A DNA stretch of 5,857 nt from an uncultured Lachnospiraceae bacterium (GTDB lineage Bacteria; Bacillota; Clostridia; Lachnospirales; Lachnospiraceae). Made by a program: the position numbers and the translations under genes. Positions 1 through 5,612 of the stretch are shown here, in pieces. The first letter of the stretch is position 1. Each line of letters starts with the position of its first letter. The stretch covers positions 1 to 5,857 of the forward strand of contig CADCQV010000333.1 in NCBI GenBank assembly GCA_902803625.1, written 5' to 3'. The notes below the pieces were generated by a model, which did not search any database, was not told where the DNA came from, and worked only from the letters and a program-made list of their open reading frames with translations.

Positions 1-15
1 ACATCCGGTGGATGT
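1..15. repeat. Short perfect hairpin at window edge
   Basis: ACATCC (1-6) and GGATGT (10-15) are perfectly complementary around a GGT loop, and the right arm runs into TTTT (15-18). The stem may continue to the left of the window, since its left arm begins at base 1. It could be a weak intrinsic terminator of the upstream gene or one arm of a larger repeat. The T run is too short to decide. Confidence 0.45.
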
Positions 16-20
16 TTTGC

Positions 21-55
21 GGGCACGCTTTGACGCGCCAAGCGCGGCAGTGCCC
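21..55. repeat. Bulged GC-rich hairpin
   Basis: GGGCAC (21-26) pairs with GTGCCC (50-55), and directly inside it GCTT (27-30) pairs with AAGC (40-43). A 6-base bulge (44-49) sits on the right arm and the apical loop is 9 bases (31-39). No T run follows, so it does not look like a rho-independent terminator. It lies between two other hairpins and is probably part of the same structured element. Confidence 0.5.
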
Positions 56-71
56 CGTTGAGTGTGGGGTA

Positions 72-103
72 GGATTGTGGGAGTGCGAAGCACGGAACAA
101 TCC
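72..103. repeat. Two-tier hairpin (GGATTGT / ACAATCC)
   Basis: A perfect 7-base-pair outer stem, GGATTGT (72-78) with ACAATCC (97-103), encloses a purine-rich internal loop (GGGA against GGA). Inside that is a 4-base-pair stem, GTGC (83-86) with GCAC (90-93), capped by GAA. The layered symmetry is typical of small dispersed intergenic palindromes, but only one copy lies in this window. No T run follows, so termination is unlikely. Confidence 0.6.
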
Positions 104-123
104 GTATTTAATCAAAATGTTGA

Positions 124-139
124 CTTTTGGCGTTCGAAT
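124..139 (+). repeat. Copy 1 of the TTTGGCGTTCG element, before fliR
   Basis: CTTTTGGCGTTCGAAT lies 23 bases before the fliR start codon. Bases 126-136 match 4228-4238 upstream of flhF exactly (TTTGGCGTTCG), and the flanks match with one-base indels. Here CGTTCGA (131-137) can pair with TCAAACG (142-148) with one mismatch. Whether it is a repeat remnant, a binding site or chance cannot be told from two copies. Confidence 0.4.
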
Positions 140-162
140 CATCAAACGATTAAAGAGTAAAA

Positions 163-951
163 GTGTTTCAGTATAATTTTTCTGTCAAGGATCTGGAATA
201 TTACCTGCTGCTCTTAACGAGGATAGCGTCCTTTATGTTCTCGGCACCGTTTTTCAGTATGAATAACGTTCCGAGAAGAGTAAAAGCAGGGCTTTCCGTA
301 TTTCTGGCATTTATTGTTTATGTTACTGTGGTGCCGCATCCTGTTCTGGAGTATACAACCGTTATTGGATATGCGGTGCTCGTCCTTAAGGAGACCTTCT
401 GCGGACTGACCATAGGGTTTTGCGCAAATCTGGCGCTTTATATCCTCCAGTTTGCGGGCTCCAATATTGACAGGGATGTGGGGCTTGCCATGGTCAGCAT
501 ATTTGATCCGATGACCAGGCAGCAGACAGGCTTTACGGGTTCGCTTTATCAATACGCTTTTATGCTGATACTTATGCTCACGAACCTGCATCACTATGTG
601 TTGAGGGCCTTTTTCGAAAGCTTCACACTGATACCTGCCGGAAGGATAAATATTCCCGCAGAAGGGCTGGTATATACGGTAACCGGCTATATCATGGATT
701 CCTTTATTATAGCCTTCAGGATCTACCTGCCGCTGTACGCTACCATGCTTTTATTGAATTCCGTTCTGGGAATTCTCGCAAAGGTGGCTCCCCAGATGAA
801 TATGTTTTCTGTGGGGGTGCAGCTGAAGATATTCGTGGGCTTCGCGGCCCTGATTGCCACAGCCTCTCTTATCCCCGTTATGGGTGACTATATTGCCGGG
901 GAGATGAAGAGGATGATAACCAATGTGATAGAGGTTTTGAGCAGCGGATGA
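163..951 (+). CDS. fliR: FliR, flagellar type III export gate protein
   Basis: FliR is an inner-membrane component of the flagellar protein export gate. In characterised systems a single FliR assembles with FliP and FliQ into the helical entry pore inside the MS ring. The 262-residue length is normal for the family. The sequence is strongly hydrophobic, with likely membrane segments near residues 13-31, 43-58, 64-97, 128-146, 176-203 and 214-240. Family hallmarks are QFAGSNIDRDVGLAM (96-110) and the C-terminal segment from GILAKVAPQMNMFSVG (203-218) through QLKIFVG. The start is GTG at 163: an in-frame TAA at 151-153 excludes anything longer, and the next Met is at residue 25, inside the first hydrophobic stretch. 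The ribosome site is weak (AAAGAG, 152-157). The 3' end overlaps flhB by four bases (ATGA), suggesting coupled translation. The protein is complete. Confidence 0.95.
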   Translation: MFQYNFSVKDLEYYLLLLTRIASFMFSAPFFSMNNVPRRVKAGLSVFLAFIVYVTVVPHPVLEYTTVIGYAVLVLKETFCGLTIGFCANLALYILQFAGSNIDRDVGLAMVSIFDPMTRQQTGFTGSLYQYAFMLILMLTNLHHYVLRAFFESFTLIPAGRINIPAEGLVYTVTGYIMDSFIIAFRIYLPLYATMLLLNSVLGILAKVAPQMNMFSVGVQLKIFVGFAALIATASLIPVMGDYIAGEMKRMITNVIEVLSSG

Positions 952-2102
952 GCTATCCTTACGAATACAAAAGGAACGGAGAGTATTTGCTGAAGCTCGA
1001 TCTTCAGTTTTTTGCCGATGGGGAGGGCGGGGACAAGACCGAAGAGCCTACCCAGAAGAAGCTCGACGATGCCAGAAAAGAAGGACAGGTTGCAAAGAGC
1101 CAGGAATTAAACAGCGCTATCAGCCTGATAGCGGTCTTCCTGCTTTTACGTGTGATAGGCTTTTATACCGGAACCCGCTTTCTGGAGCTTTTCTACTGGG
1201 TATATGAAGGCATTCCCGAGCACACCGTCATTACCGGGGGAGAGATAAGTGTACGGGACTTTTGTATTTATGTAAACCGATGTGCCCTGCAGATGCTTAT
1301 TATTCTCCTGCCCATACTTCTGGTGGGATTTGCGATATCGATAATAGTAAATATCATTCAGGTGAAGTGGGCTCCCACAACGAAGCCGCTTCAGCCGAAG
1401 TTTGACAAGCTCTCTCCTTTAAGCGGGATTAAGAGGCTTTTCTCGGCGGAAAAGCTTTTCGAGCTCCTAAAGTCCGTTGTGAAGATAATCATAATCGGGT
1501 ATATGGCGTATATCACCCTCAAGGATAAGCTGGGGATGATACTTCTCCTGGAACAGTTTTCCCTGAAGGAGGGGGTTGCGCTGGTTCTGGATACGGTACT
1601 CGATATGGGACTCCGGATAGCCATTCTTTATCTGATCGTGGGTATAGCGGATTACGCATACCGGAGATGGAAGTTCCATAAGGATATGATGATGACCAAG
1701 CAGGAGGTCAAGGACGAGTACAAGAATTCCGAAGGAGATCCCCAGATAAAGGGAAAGATCCGGCAGAAGATGAGAGAGGTGAGCCAGCGCCGTATGATGG
1801 CCGCCATTCCCCAGGCGGATGTGGTCATAACGAACCCTACCCACTTTGCGGTAGCTCTCCGTTATGACGTGACCATAGCCGCAGCTCCGATAGTGGTCGC
1901 CAAGGGAACGGATTTCCTGGCACAGAAGATAAAGGAAGTCGCCAGAGAGAACAATGTCGATATAGTTGAAAACAAGCCGCTTGCCAGGATGATATACCAC
2001 AATGTGGAGCTGGGTGATATTATTCCACCGGAACTTTATCAGGCAGTAGCGGAGATTCTTGCATTTGTGTATAATCAAAAGGAACAACGGGGTGAAATGT
2101 AG
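948..2102 (+). CDS. flhB: FlhB, export gate protein and substrate-specificity switch
   Basis: FlhB is the export-gate protein that switches the apparatus from rod/hook to filament substrates after cleaving itself. Its 384 residues show the expected order. A basic N-terminal segment (KTEEPTQKKLDDARKEGQVAKS, about 30-51) is followed by four likely membrane helices near 56-74, 112-138, 176-192 and 221-237. The cytoplasmic domain then begins around RRWKFHKDMMMTKQEVKDEYK. The autocleavage motif NPTH is intact at residues 296-299 (N296 followed by P297), which would leave an 88-residue C-terminal fragment. Upstream of the conserved region lies LKLDLQFFAD (residues 15-24). The ATG at 948 overlaps the fliR stop as ATGA, with only a distant GAGG (931-934). 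A TTG at 987 (residue 14) preceded by AAGGAACGGAGAG (971-983) is a credible alternative start, giving a 371-residue protein closer to common FlhB lengths. The stop overlaps flhA by one base. Confidence 0.96.
   Translation: MSYPYEYKRNGEYLLKLDLQFFADGEGGDKTEEPTQKKLDDARKEGQVAKSQELNSAISLIAVFLLLRVIGFYTGTRFLELFYWVYEGIPEHTVITGGEISVRDFCIYVNRCALQMLIILLPILLVGFAISIIVNIIQVKWAPTTKPLQPKFDKLSPLSGIKRLFSAEKLFELLKSVVKIIIIGYMAYITLKDKLGMILLLEQFSLKEGVALVLDTVLDMGLRIAILYLIVGIADYAYRRWKFHKDMMMTKQEVKDEYKNSEGDPQIKGKIRQKMREVSQRRMMAAIPQADVVITNPTHFAVALRYDVTIAAAPIVVAKGTDFLAQKIKEVARENNVDIVENKPLARMIYHNVELGDIIPPELYQAVAEILAFVYNQKEQRGEM
971..983 (+). promoter_or_regulatory. Possible ribosome site for an internal flhB start
   Basis: The purine-rich AAGGAACGGAGAG lies inside the first codons of the longer flhB reading frame and just before TTG (987) and CTG (990). 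AAGGA (971-975) is 11 bases from the TTG, and GGAGAG (978-983) is 3 bases from it. It is a better Shine-Dalgarno match than anything before ATG 948. The shorter product would begin (M)LKLDLQFFA, as many Gram-positive FlhB proteins do. This decides the start only if the coupled ATGA start at 948 is not used. Confidence 0.4.
2089..2094 (+). promoter_or_regulatory. Ribosome binding site of flhA
   Basis: GGGGTG lies 7 bases before the GTG start of flhA at 2102, inside the last codons of flhB. Together with the one-base stop/start overlap (TAGTG), it supports the GTG start and local re-initiation by ribosomes finishing flhB. Confidence 0.6.
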
Positions 2103-4165
2103 TGCCTGCCAAAGGAAAAAGCAAGGTTTTTAATGTATTTGACGTCGGGGTCGCGCTGTATCTTTTGTCGGCCTTTGTCTTCATGATCATAACCCTGCCG
2201 GCAACATTTCTGGATATCTGTCTTGCTTTTAATATGGCGATCGCCTTTGCCATATTGTTTAATACGCTTTTTGTAAAAGAAGTACTGGATATGTCATATT
2301 ATCCCACCATACTTCTTTTCACCACCATATTCAGGATATCGCTAAATGTGTCCTCCACAAAGCTTATCCTTACAACCGGCGATCCGGGAAACGTGGTACG
2401 TACCTTCGGGCAGTTCGTCGGCGGGAACGATCTGATAGTCGGTACGATAGTTTACATAATTCTTCTTATCGTTCAGCTGGTGGTCATTAATAAGGGCTCC
2501 GAGCGAGTGTCGGAAGTTACCGCACGATTTACCCTTGACGCCATGCCCGGTAAGCAGATGGCCATAGATGCGGATCTGAATTCCGGAGCGATAGACGACA
2601 AGGAAGCCAAGGCGAGACGTGACAAGATCCAGGAAGAATCAAGCTTCTTCGGTTCAATGGACGGTGCCGTTAAGTATGTAAAGGGTGATACAAACGCGGG
2701 GCTTATCATTACCGGAGTCAATCTGGTGGGCGGTATCGCCATGGCTATGCTAAGGCGGGGAATGACCTTCCAGGACGCTTTGAATACCTATACGATTCTT
2801 ACCATAGGTGACGGACTGGTGGGAGAGATACCTTCCCTCCTTATATCGCTGTCAACCGGTATCCTTGTCACAAAGGGGGCAAAGGAGGCGGATTTCGGGC
2901 CGACACTGGTGCGACAGATCCTGTCCACGCCGAAGGTTATGTACATGGCAGGCGGGATAATAGCCTTCCTCGGAGTGGCTACACCCTTGAATCCCGTGAT
3001 CTTTGTTACAATGGGAGCGATATTTGTTGTAGGCGGCAGGATCATGCAGAACCAGCTCGAGGTGAGTGCCGTTGAAGCCGAGGCTGAGAAGCCCGAGGAG
3101 GTAAGTGCGGAGGAGATCCGAAAGCCGGAAAACGTGATCTCTTTATTGAATGTCGATCCAATTGAGCTGGAGTTTGGTTACGGTATCATCCCTCTCGCCG
3201 ATGTGAACCAGGGCGGAGACCTTCTTGACCGTGTAGTAATGATAAGGCGGCAGATAGCGCTTGAAATGGGTACCGTGGTCCCGATTATCAGACTCCGGGA
3301 CAATATACAGCTTAATCCGAACCAGTACATTATAAAGATAAAGGGCGTACAGGTCGCTGAGGGTGAGATACTTTTTGACCACTATATGGCCATGAATCCC
3401 GGCTATGTGGAGGAGGAGATAACAGGTATCCCGACCTTCGAGCCGTCTTTCCATCTGCCGGCCACCTGGATCACGGAGAGCCAGCGGGAAAGAGCCGAAT
3501 CCGTGGGATATACGGTTGTGGATCCCCCGTCCATTATCGCGACCCACCTTACAGAGGTGATAAGAGCCCACATCAGTGAGCTTCTTACCCGTCAGGATAC
3601 ACAGAACCTTATTAATAACCTTAAGGAGTCGAATCCGGAGGTTGTGGACGAGCTTACGCCGAAGATCCTGGGTATCGGGGAGATACAGAAGGTTCTGCAG
3701 AACCTTTTGAAGGAAGGAATAAGCATAAGGGATCTCCTTACCATCTTCGAGTCCCTTGCGGATAACGGGGCAACGACCAGGGACACGGATATACTCACGG
3801 AGTACTGCAGGCAGGCACTGAAACGGGCCATCAGTGCCAGATATTTCCAGATGGGAGAGAGTACCAGCGTGGTGACGCTGGATCCCGCCATCGAGCAGGA
3901 GATAATGGCGAGCGTCAAGCAGACCGAACAGGGGTCATATCTTACTCTGGCTCCGGACAGGACGAAGGCTATAATGGCCTCTGCCGAGGAGGAAGTGAGA
4001 AAGCTTGAGGATATGGGACGGAATCCCATAGTTCTGACATCGCCCATAGTCAGGATATATTTTAAAAAGCTCTCAGAGGATTATATTAAAGACCTGATAG
4101 TGATATCATATAATGAGATAGAGAGCAGTGTGGAGCTTCAGTCGGTGGGGATTATCACTGCGTAG
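2102..4165 (+). CDS. flhA: FlhA, flagellar export gate and substrate-docking ring protein
   Basis: FlhA is the largest export-gate subunit. In studied species it forms a nonamer whose membrane part couples export to the proton motive force and whose cytoplasmic ring binds substrate-chaperone complexes. At 687 residues it has normal family length. Eight likely membrane segments fall near residues 15-31, 37-57, 67-84, 110-130, 200-218, 238-256, 280-297 and 298-313. The FHIPEP-family signature is clear in the cytoplasmic loop at about 134-158, with RVSEVTARF, LDAMPGKQM and AIDAD. An acidic linker (about 319-343, rich in Glu and Ala) leads to the cytoplasmic domain, which opens with DPIELEFGYGIIPLAD (352-367) and contains RDNIQLNPNQY and the HLTEVIRAHISELLTRQD helix (482-499). 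The start is GTG at 2102, supported by GGGGTG seven bases upstream. All hallmarks are present and no frame damage is seen. Confidence 0.97.
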   Translation: MPAKGKSKVFNVFDVGVALYLLSAFVFMIITLPATFLDICLAFNMAIAFAILFNTLFVKEVLDMSYYPTILLFTTIFRISLNVSSTKLILTTGDPGNVVRTFGQFVGGNDLIVGTIVYIILLIVQLVVINKGSERVSEVTARFTLDAMPGKQMAIDADLNSGAIDDKEAKARRDKIQEESSFFGSMDGAVKYVKGDTNAGLIITGVNLVGGIAMAMLRRGMTFQDALNTYTILTIGDGLVGEIPSLLISLSTGILVTKGAKEADFGPTLVRQILSTPKVMYMAGGIIAFLGVATPLNPVIFVTMGAIFVVGGRIMQNQLEVSAVEAEAEKPEEVSAEEIRKPENVISLLNVDPIELEFGYGIIPLADVNQGGDLLDRVVMIRRQIALEMGTVVPIIRLRDNIQLNPNQYIIKIKGVQVAEGEILFDHYMAMNPGYVEEEITGIPTFEPSFHLPATWITESQRERAESVGYTVVDPPSIIATHLTEVIRAHISELLTRQDTQNLINNLKESNPEVVDELTPKILGIGEIQKVLQNLLKEGISIRDLLTIFESLADNGATTRDTDILTEYCRQALKRAISARYFQMGESTSVVTLDPAIEQEIMASVKQTEQGSYLTLAPDRTKAIMASAEEEVRKLEDMGRNPIVLTSPIVRIYFKKLSEDYIKDLIVISYNEIESSVELQSVGIITA

Positions 4166-4175
4166 GGGCAATAAA

Positions 4176-4202
4176 GATCCTTCGGGCTTCGCCCCGGGGA
4201 TC
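4176..4202. repeat. GC-rich hairpin after flhA
   Basis: The 12-base arms 4176-4187 and 4191-4202 pair across a TTC loop. GATCC pairs with GGATC, followed by two T-G wobbles, one C-C mismatch, and GGGC with GCCC. The stem starts 11 bases after the flhA stop. It is not followed by a T run, so it is more likely an RNA-processing or stability element, or an attenuating structure, than a simple terminator. Confidence 0.6.
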
Positions 4203-4208
4203 ACAGGT

Positions 4209-4237
4209 GAACGCTGAAAATACGATCTTTGGCGTTC
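4209..4237 (+). promoter_or_regulatory. Hairpin just ahead of the flhF start
   Basis: GAACGCTGAA (4209-4218) pairs with TTTGGCGTTC (4228-4237) over ten positions, two of them G-U type, around a 9-base loop. The right arm ends one base before the only Shine-Dalgarno-like bases (GGA, 4238-4240), which lie 7 bases ahead of the flhF ATG. If formed in the mRNA it would crowd the initiation region. Any regulatory role is inferred. Confidence 0.4.
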
Positions 4238-4242
4238 GGAAT
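4227..4242 (+). repeat. Copy 2 of the TTTGGCGTTCG element, before flhF
   Basis: CTTTGGCGTTCGGAAT ends 5 bases before the flhF ATG. It shares TTTGGCGTTCG exactly with 126-136 upstream of fliR. In both places the element is read in the same frame (Phe-Gly-Val-Arg) by a short open frame that overlaps the start of the next gene. Function unknown. Confidence 0.4.
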
Positions 4243-4247
4243 ATATT

Positions 4248-5591
4248 ATGATAATAAAGAAATTTACCGCAAAAACTGAAGAAGAAGCGACGAGACAGGC
4301 CAGGGCGGAGCTGGGCGAAGGCGCGGTTGTGATGAATGTACGTACAGTGAAGCCTGCAGGGTTTTTCGGCTTTTTTAAGAGAGCCCAGACCGAGGTCACG
4401 GCTGCCATAGAGGAAGTATCCGATTCCGCTATTTCGAATTCAAAGCCGGTTCAGCTTCCTCCTTACAGGCCTGAGAAAATGAACGGCCATACCATGCCCC
4501 TTGAAAACAGCATAAAGGGGCCTTCGGATATTGATCTGTCCATAGTCAGGGATGCGGCCAGAAAGATCGACGAAAGCGAAAGGAAGGCCGAAAAGGAGAG
4601 CAGGGAGAAGGAAAGAGTCCCGGAAGAAAAGGATGAAAAGGTACTGAAGGAAAGCGGGGATTCCAGCAGAGCGATTTCGGAAAAGCTGGACAGCATACAC
4701 TCACTTATCGAGAAGCAGATAAAGAATGAGCATTCGGAGGAAGGGAATTCCGAGGAAAGCGAAGGTACGGAGCCGAAGGAAAATGACGAGATCTCCAGAT
4801 TCCTTGAGCTTATTTCCGAAACACTGAAGGACAATGAGGTGGAAGAGAAATATGTGAAGAGCATCGTGGAGGAGGCCAGACAGCTCAGGAAACCCGGCGT
4901 TTCCATCGACTATATGCTTTCCGGTATCTATCAGAGACTCATACTGAAGTTCGGGGAAGCCGCGACGATAGAAAAAAACGGGAGAGAGCCCGAGGCCGTA
5001 TTTTTTCTCGGACCCACAGGGGTCGGAAAAACCACGACCATTGCGAAGATCGCTTCCAGACTTGTGGTCCAGGACAAAAAGAGGGTGGCCCTTGTCACAA
5101 CGGATACCTACAGGGTAAAGGCTGCGGAGCAGCTCCGTACCTACGCGGACATATTAAATGTTCCCTTCAGGATAGTCTATGTGGATGACGATATGAGAAG
5201 TGCCTTAAGCGAATTTAAGAATTTTGACTTCGTCCTTGTGGATACCGCAGGTCATTCGCCCAAAAATAATGAGCAGATAGGGAATCAGAAGCAGTTCATA
5301 GACCTTACCCGTGATACAATGAAGATCACGGTATATCTGGTCGTATCGGTAACCACAAAGTACAGGGATCTCCTGAACATTGCCGATACCTATTCGAAGC
5401 TGGTGGACTACAGGATAATATTTACAAAGCTCGACGAGACAACGACTCTCGGCAACATGCTGAATCTGAAGCTCCATACCGGAGCGGAGATATCCTATGT
5501 GACCGACGGTCAGGATGTGCCGGATGATATTGAGGTATTTGATGCCCAGAAAACGGTCAGAGTGCTGCTGGGCGGCAAGGGAACAGATTGA
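4248..5591 (+). CDS. flhF: FlhF, SRP-type GTPase controlling flagellar placement
   Basis: FlhF is the third SRP-family GTPase, after Ffh and FtsY, and works with FlhG to fix the site and number of flagella. The 447 residues divide into an N-terminal FlhF-type segment (about 1-53, MIIKKFTAKT through FFGFFKRAQTEVTAA) and a long highly charged linker (about 104-180, rich in Glu, Lys and Ser). A helical N subdomain (about 182-240) and the G domain follow. Visible GTPase motifs are the P-loop GPTGVGKT (255-262), DTYR (286-289) followed by AAEQL (292-296), DTAGHS (332-337) and TKLDE (393-397). The G3 motif carries His336 where Ffh/FtsY have Arg, a position that varies among FlhF proteins. The ATG at 4248 has only a weak GGA upstream. 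It overlaps the end of a 14-codon open frame, so coupling is possible. The stop lies 21 bases before flhG. Confidence 0.95.
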   Translation: MIIKKFTAKTEEEATRQARAELGEGAVVMNVRTVKPAGFFGFFKRAQTEVTAAIEEVSDSAISNSKPVQLPPYRPEKMNGHTMPLENSIKGPSDIDLSIVRDAARKIDESERKAEKESREKERVPEEKDEKVLKESGDSSRAISEKLDSIHSLIEKQIKNEHSEEGNSEESEGTEPKENDEISRFLELISETLKDNEVEEKYVKSIVEEARQLRKPGVSIDYMLSGIYQRLILKFGEAATIEKNGREPEAVFFLGPTGVGKTTTIAKIASRLVVQDKKRVALVTTDTYRVKAAEQLRTYADILNVPFRIVYVDDDMRSALSEFKNFDFVLVDTAGHSPKNNEQIGNQKQFIDLTRDTMKITVYLVVSVTTKYRDLLNIADTYSKLVDYRIIFTKLDETTTLGNMLNLKLHTGAEISYVTDGQDVPDDIEVFDAQKTVRVLLGGKGTD

Positions 5592-5601
5592 CAGGGCAAA
5601 T

Positions 5602-5605
5602 GAGG
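5602..5605 (+). promoter_or_regulatory. Ribosome binding site of flhG
   Basis: GAGG, just after the flhF stop, lies 7 bases before GTG 5613. It fixes that GTG as the flhG start. The ATG at 5600-5602 overlaps this site and is in another frame. Confidence 0.65.
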
Positions 5606-5612
5606 TTATTAA

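Larger units (their letters stand above)
1..162. other. Structured non-coding stretch upstream of fliR
   Basis: No recognisable protein is encoded here. Frames 1 and 2 hit stops early (TGA at 31-33 and 59-61). Frame 3 stays open to a TAA at 174-176, but its translation resembles no flagellar protein, and in particular not a FliQ C-terminus. FliQ is the gene usually found before fliR, so I infer it ends upstream of the window. The stretch is dominated by inverted repeats: 1-15, 21-55 and 72-103. They are followed by an AT-richer segment leading to the fliR start. It could be an intergenic repeat element or a structured leader. No convincing promoter was found. Confidence 0.6.
4166..4247. other. 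flhA-flhF intergenic gap with two hairpins
   Basis: This 82-base gap is the only sizeable break inside the otherwise tightly packed visible operon. It holds a GC-rich hairpin (4176-4202), a second hairpin (4209-4237) and copy 2 of the TTTGGCGTTCG element. A 14-codon open frame from GTG 4207 ends in TGA at 4249-4251, overlapping the flhF ATG as ATGA. No intrinsic terminator T run and no clear promoter boxes are visible, so read-through from flhA to flhF is likely. Confidence 0.6.

Noticed and set aside
120..125. TTGACT as a -35 promoter box before fliR
   Set aside because: No TATAAT-like -10 is found 16-18 bases downstream; the nearest AT-rich candidates are 22-25 bases away.
3..176. Open frame 3 as the C-terminus of an upstream gene
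   Set aside because: The translation shows no membrane segment or similarity to FliQ, and it runs through two palindromes and past the fliR start, so it is most likely a chance open frame.
1467..2087. 206-codon minus-strand open frame opposite flhB
   Set aside because: It is antisense to intact, conserved FlhB coding sequence, including NPTH. Its translation resembles no known family and is a codon-bias shadow, as are the other minus-strand frames.
4176..4202. Rho-independent terminator after flhA
   Set aside because: The stem is GC-rich but is followed by ACAGGTGAAC, with no T run, and flhF follows closely in the same direction.
5600..5602. ATG as the flhG start
   Set aside because: It is out of frame with the DQADKLR and KGGVGKS sequence and overlaps the GAGG ribosome site that serves GTG 5613.
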